From Phymatolithon calcareum (Eukaryota; Rhodophyta; Florideophyceae; Hapalidiales), in contig OZ345360.1 in assembly GCA_977006965.1 (NCBI GenBank), forward strand, positions 2,790,001-2,854,000: a stretch of 64,000 bases of DNA, given 5' to 3'. Below the pieces are notes generated by a model, which worked only from the letters and a program-made list of their open reading frames with translations, made no database searches and was not told the DNA's origin. Each line of letters starts with the position of its first letter. The first letter of the stretch is position 1. This document shows positions 62,001 to 64,000 of this stretch, piece after piece. Made by a program: the position numbers and the translations under genes.

Positions 62001-64000
62001 AGCTCTTGCTATTGAATCAAAACCATAGATGGAAGCATGCAACAAGTTGTTTTAAGAAAAGCTCTAACTGTAAAGACGGTCGCTGTAGGTATGACTTTCC
62101 TCGAATGACTCATATTCGTACGGAACCCGAGGATACTGGTAGAATAATTTCGAAGCGAACCGTCGGCAGTGAATATATTAACTCATATAATGAAATACTT
62201 CTTCAAGTAGTTAGATCTAACCATGATGTAAGACTTCTTCTTTGTTGTGCTTACGAAATATATTATGCTATAAAGTATGTTGTGAAAGACCAAAATTCAA
62301 TTGATAATATTTCTGCAATAACACTGTCTTCATATACAAAGAAGTTAGAAAAAGAAAGGAACAACACTTTGCAGCGATCATCTGCGCAAACTATCCTCGG
62401 CCGCATTGCTTCAATAGCCTATGCGCTCTCTGAACTTATCGAAGTCGGAGCAGTAACAGCAACTCACTATTTGCTACACGGAACCACTTTTGTAAGCTCT
62501 CATGACTTTCAGACTCTACACTTGGGTCGCCACTTAAACGATTTAAATAACTCTGAAAACGAGCTTCCTATTATTCCGTATGGAAATGCATATATTGCAT
62601 TTAATGTGGCTTCTCATTACAAGCTACGGCCCCTGGAATTGGAAAGCGAGTGTCTCTATTCTTACACCGAGTCATTCAATATTTCGAAAGATATTCCAAA
62701 AAATATAGACGAGAATGCGGACTGCATGAGACTTCATCCTGACCACCCTTTCTATGCTACGAAAGTTGTAAAGAGACGAAAAGTGAAAGTCATCGCTGAT
62801 ATTGTTGGACCACGCATTCCAGATCTATACGATATAAGCCAAGAAGATATGGAAAAGTATTCTCAAATTGCTCTTGTTCTTTTCAAGCCTCATAGGTGTA
62901 CAGAAGACATTCTGTCTGGACTTACTACTTTCACAGAAGCCTTCATAGAATTTAAGCGAGAACTCGCATTTAAGCGCTCTCAAGCGGAAAACGTTTTATC
63001 CAATATGCAGCAATACTACATTGGAAAGCGAAGAGCCCAAGAGATGAGAGAAGGACAATTGCAAGACTCATCTGCTGATGAGAACGCATCCTTGGACTTA
63101 GATAGCAATGAATTCCAAGAAGATAACCTCAACATTAGCGATGAAGAATGTACAGACACTCGAACTGAATTCCTAGGATTGGATATTGAGCGATTTCGCG
63201 CACAATTGGAACCCTCTTGCGTGCAGAATGTTTTGAATAATATTGTAAGAAAAATTGATGAAGATAAAGAGGCTATTAAGCTTCCAAGCGCAAAAGACGA
63301 TTGCTCTTCCGAGGGAATGAAGCGAAAAGTTAGAAACACGATTCCAAAGGTGCGCCCCACCTGCTTCTCCGCGGACTGGCCTACATGTTCAAATTTCTCG
63401 AATCTGCCATTGGAAGATCGTTTGTCAAAACAAAACGTGAAAAGAACTTTTGAGAGATTAAAATTGGCAGACCTAGATGAAAAAACGTCAAAGGATTTAC
63501 TGCATATACACTCTCCGGATATGCAAGAGAGGGAACAAACTCTTGTGAGGTTACTCGAAGATGCTATAAGATCAACTATTGAATCAGATCAGGCAGGAAA
63601 ACGGATTGTATCTTCCGATGATCAATCCTCTCTAGTCAATCCTTCATTAGAGCAAGTTGCTAGTACGTTCACGCTCAATGAAAGACAGAAAATTGCCTTT
63701 TATATAGCTGGTAGATTCTTGCTTGACTCTTTCAGGCGGTCTATTCTTCGAAAACCTCCCGGGAAGCCCCTTCGTATGCATATTTCTGGTGAAGGCGGAA
63801 CAGGAAAATCTAGAGTTATTGACTCTCTTCGGTTTTTAACAAAAGCATGGGGAAAGCCAGAATCTATCGTTACTGTCGCTCCCACAGGTATCGCAGCAGT
63901 TCTAATCAACGGAGAGACAGCACACTCGAAATTTCAACTTGTGCAGAATAAAAAACCAATGCTTAGGCAAATAGAAGAATGGTCGAAGGTGCACATGATT
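59003..64000 (+). CDS. Helitron Rep-helicase (copy 2), continuous frame, C-terminal part outside the window
   Basis: From the ATG at 59003 (MPRNKGSKRQRSKKT) one frame appears open to the window end, about 1666 codons, joining the N-terminal DUF6570-like part and the Rep domain that copy 1 has in two frames. It has the Cys domain (CAVCDTW, ICNSCYSSLSRG), the HUH site (HVH, about 61505), the Tyr region YEIYYAIKYVVK (about 62255) and Walker A GEGGTGKS (about 63791-63814). The helicase continues beyond the edge; the OTU domain, expected from copy 1, cannot be seen. Odd: an in-frame duplication adds 93 codons near the N terminus, and a zinc-ribbon cysteine is lost (KCKLYNK where copy 1 has KCELCSK). 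The codons directly before the ATG lack the 348-bp segment of copy 1, so its promoter may be gone. Confidence 0.82.
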   Translation, partial: MPRNKGSKRQRSKKTDTEERDKRRRKYPRGSSAETYKEPERSQFLIPRPRNEGTRPVRAKARIILPHLENSSASSLIKKDLHKQTDLFPKFGAKRQQTSENDRSLPSAEHNSILRDTMSSKRQQASQKDCSLQSAEHNSNLRDNEGRGPVRAKARIILPHLENSSASSLIKKDLHKQTDLFPKFGAKRQQTSEKDRSPPSAEHNSILRDTMSPAELEELEESGTFFNVSEETKRRIHAECQDMLIGSFMMQKVCAVCDTWTREKLCPVREEFEDLYTRCKIRLAPCSDLIEDLRQFYNVATYIPALKNTLLSVKGIENLEEDKNKFRVRICNSCYSSLSRGARFDTSNPPKVSIANGFAIGRLPTVLQDVTLTERRLTSLTSLKGHTIVARGGKHKSIKSHILVFSSQPDAIKEGLDDLLENENKLLLIFTNPMTDAQRRVTMKRYEARRGKVEQLLAFYLEKNVLYKNLSNTGPEMTRFKNIPYKSDIDFENVNVVYNVENRTASEGITGDQSNVRRPAVFDKAQVVAEEILIHQDASLFTAQEAAEEVTTLKMATAKVIDVQQTGKLLPASNPNFFGLLYPHLFPFAQGHPDYKRKVNVSLQECVKYYLKLSSRAFAQDETFPLVAFDIVSRKRAISTIGLSCRLNLKEIEQLDEVSAEELAQQLDQDSRKREALRSGHVFTEPEKSRKGKVLLRRVQAVLGKNFATNEERRVYQRKAWNMAAKFHSSAMFITVTPNENGNATVAFFSGDVNKENLSTIKENDIPGNVSRVEIAGKDPVACDTFFTNTLDIIIDKMIGFDKKSKLPKKSGGLFGVPRAFIGGIESQGKGTLHVHLIVFLAGFPKDSDEMVQRVINDKSFQGRVLSFHDSVVCSTGLQSESESYCPHCSSMGSIKSVRYNEIAYSNNMRSDTPVATSKCKLYNKTFGGDEVIRESVKNMKINLLQKECGHLLNNSKAMLSDSENDNCVALSAAIPTIPSLPHVNASDEDLLAYRIFILELLLLNQNHRWKHATSCFKKSSNCKDGRCRYDFPRMTHIRTEPEDTGRIISKRTVGSEYINSYNEILLQVVRSNHDVRLLLCCAYEIYYAIKYVVKDQNSIDNISAITLSSYTKKLEKERNNTLQRSSAQTILGRIASIAYALSELIEVGAVTATHYLLHGTTFVSSHDFQTLHLGRHLNDLNNSENELPIIPYGNAYIAFNVASHYKLRPLELESECLYSYTESFNISKDIPKNIDENADCMRLHPDHPFYATKVVKRRKVKVIADIVGPRIPDLYDISQEDMEKYSQIALVLFKPHRCTEDILSGLTTFTEAFIEFKRELAFKRSQAENVLSNMQQYYIGKRRAQEMREGQLQDSSADENASLDLDSNEFQEDNLNISDEECTDTRTEFLGLDIERFRAQLEPSCVQNVLNNIVRKIDEDKEAIKLPSAKDDCSSEGMKRKVRNTIPKVRPTCFSADWPTCSNFSNLPLEDRLSKQNVKRTFERLKLADLDEKTSKDLLHIHSPDMQEREQTLVRLLEDAIRSTIESDQAGKRIVSSDDQSSLVNPSLEQVASTFTLNERQKIAFYIAGRFLLDSFRRSILRKPPGKPLRMHISGEGGTGKSRVIDSLRFLTKAWGKPESIVTVAPTGIAAVLINGETAHSKFQLVQNKKPMLRQIEEWSKVHMI

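Larger units (their letters stand above)
55228..64000 (+). mobile_element. Helitron copy 2, cut by the window edge
   Basis: Matches copy 1 from its first base (TCTTCAAGCC) and keeps the same order: leader with antisense fragments, then the Rep/helicase gene. Differences: a 124-bp tandem duplication in the leader (56035-56281), the missing 348-bp segment before the gene, and a 279-nt in-frame duplication inside the gene. The 3' end lies outside the window. Confidence 0.78.

Noticed and set aside
1-64000. tRNA or rRNA genes
   Set aside because: I scanned for T-loop-like GTTCGAATC boxes and for rRNA core sequences and found none with matching arms; a covariance-model search would be needed to exclude tRNAs.

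Overview
The window is nuclear DNA of a eukaryote, and a red alga is the best guess (inference). Host genes lack visible introns. One of them (5529-6026) has a plastid transit peptide with phenylalanine near its N terminus and no preceding signal peptide, which suits a primary red or glaucophyte plastid. Most of the rest is layered mobile DNA, a pattern known from florideophyte genomes such as Chondrus. I could not run a search, so the species is open.

Layout. 1-7000 holds the host genes: a Cid1-type terminal uridylyl/adenylyl transferase on the minus strand (727-3630), the plastid membrane protein, and a small single-pass membrane protein (6436-6807). 7560-8930 has remnants of a non-LTR reverse transcriptase and of a zinc-knuckle protein. 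8930-13845 is mostly non-coding, with one unrecognised 180-residue ORF (10270-10812) and two weak small ORFs.

14189-~25560 is a large Helitron of the OTU-bearing (Helentron/proto-Helentron-like) kind. It has about 4 kb of leader carrying antisense gene fragments, then a Rep-helicase-OTU gene split by one frameshift. A second copy begins at 55228 and runs off the right edge; its Rep/helicase frame stays open from 59003 to the end of the window.

Between the two Helitrons lie several interleaved repeat families. Family E (about 2.3 kb) carries a 269-codon gene of unknown function that is intact only at 27815-28624 and broken elsewhere. Family R1 ends in a hairpin and has a CCAAT-containing minisatellite. 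Family U/P (33.1-36.5 kb and 39.66-43.3 kb, spacing about 6.8 kb) holds small unrecognised genes. Family F is a set of fragments related to the Helitron leader. A DIRS-like retroelement (about 44180-48266) and a 296-bp solo LTR (48483-48778) have inserted into these repeats, and the second Helitron has inserted into an E copy, so the order of some insertions can be read.

The host genes show no common pathway. The elements are related mainly by nesting and by shared pieces. The best candidates for something undescribed are the 269-codon family with its E/R1/U/P composite, and the long gene-fragment leader of the OTU Helitron.
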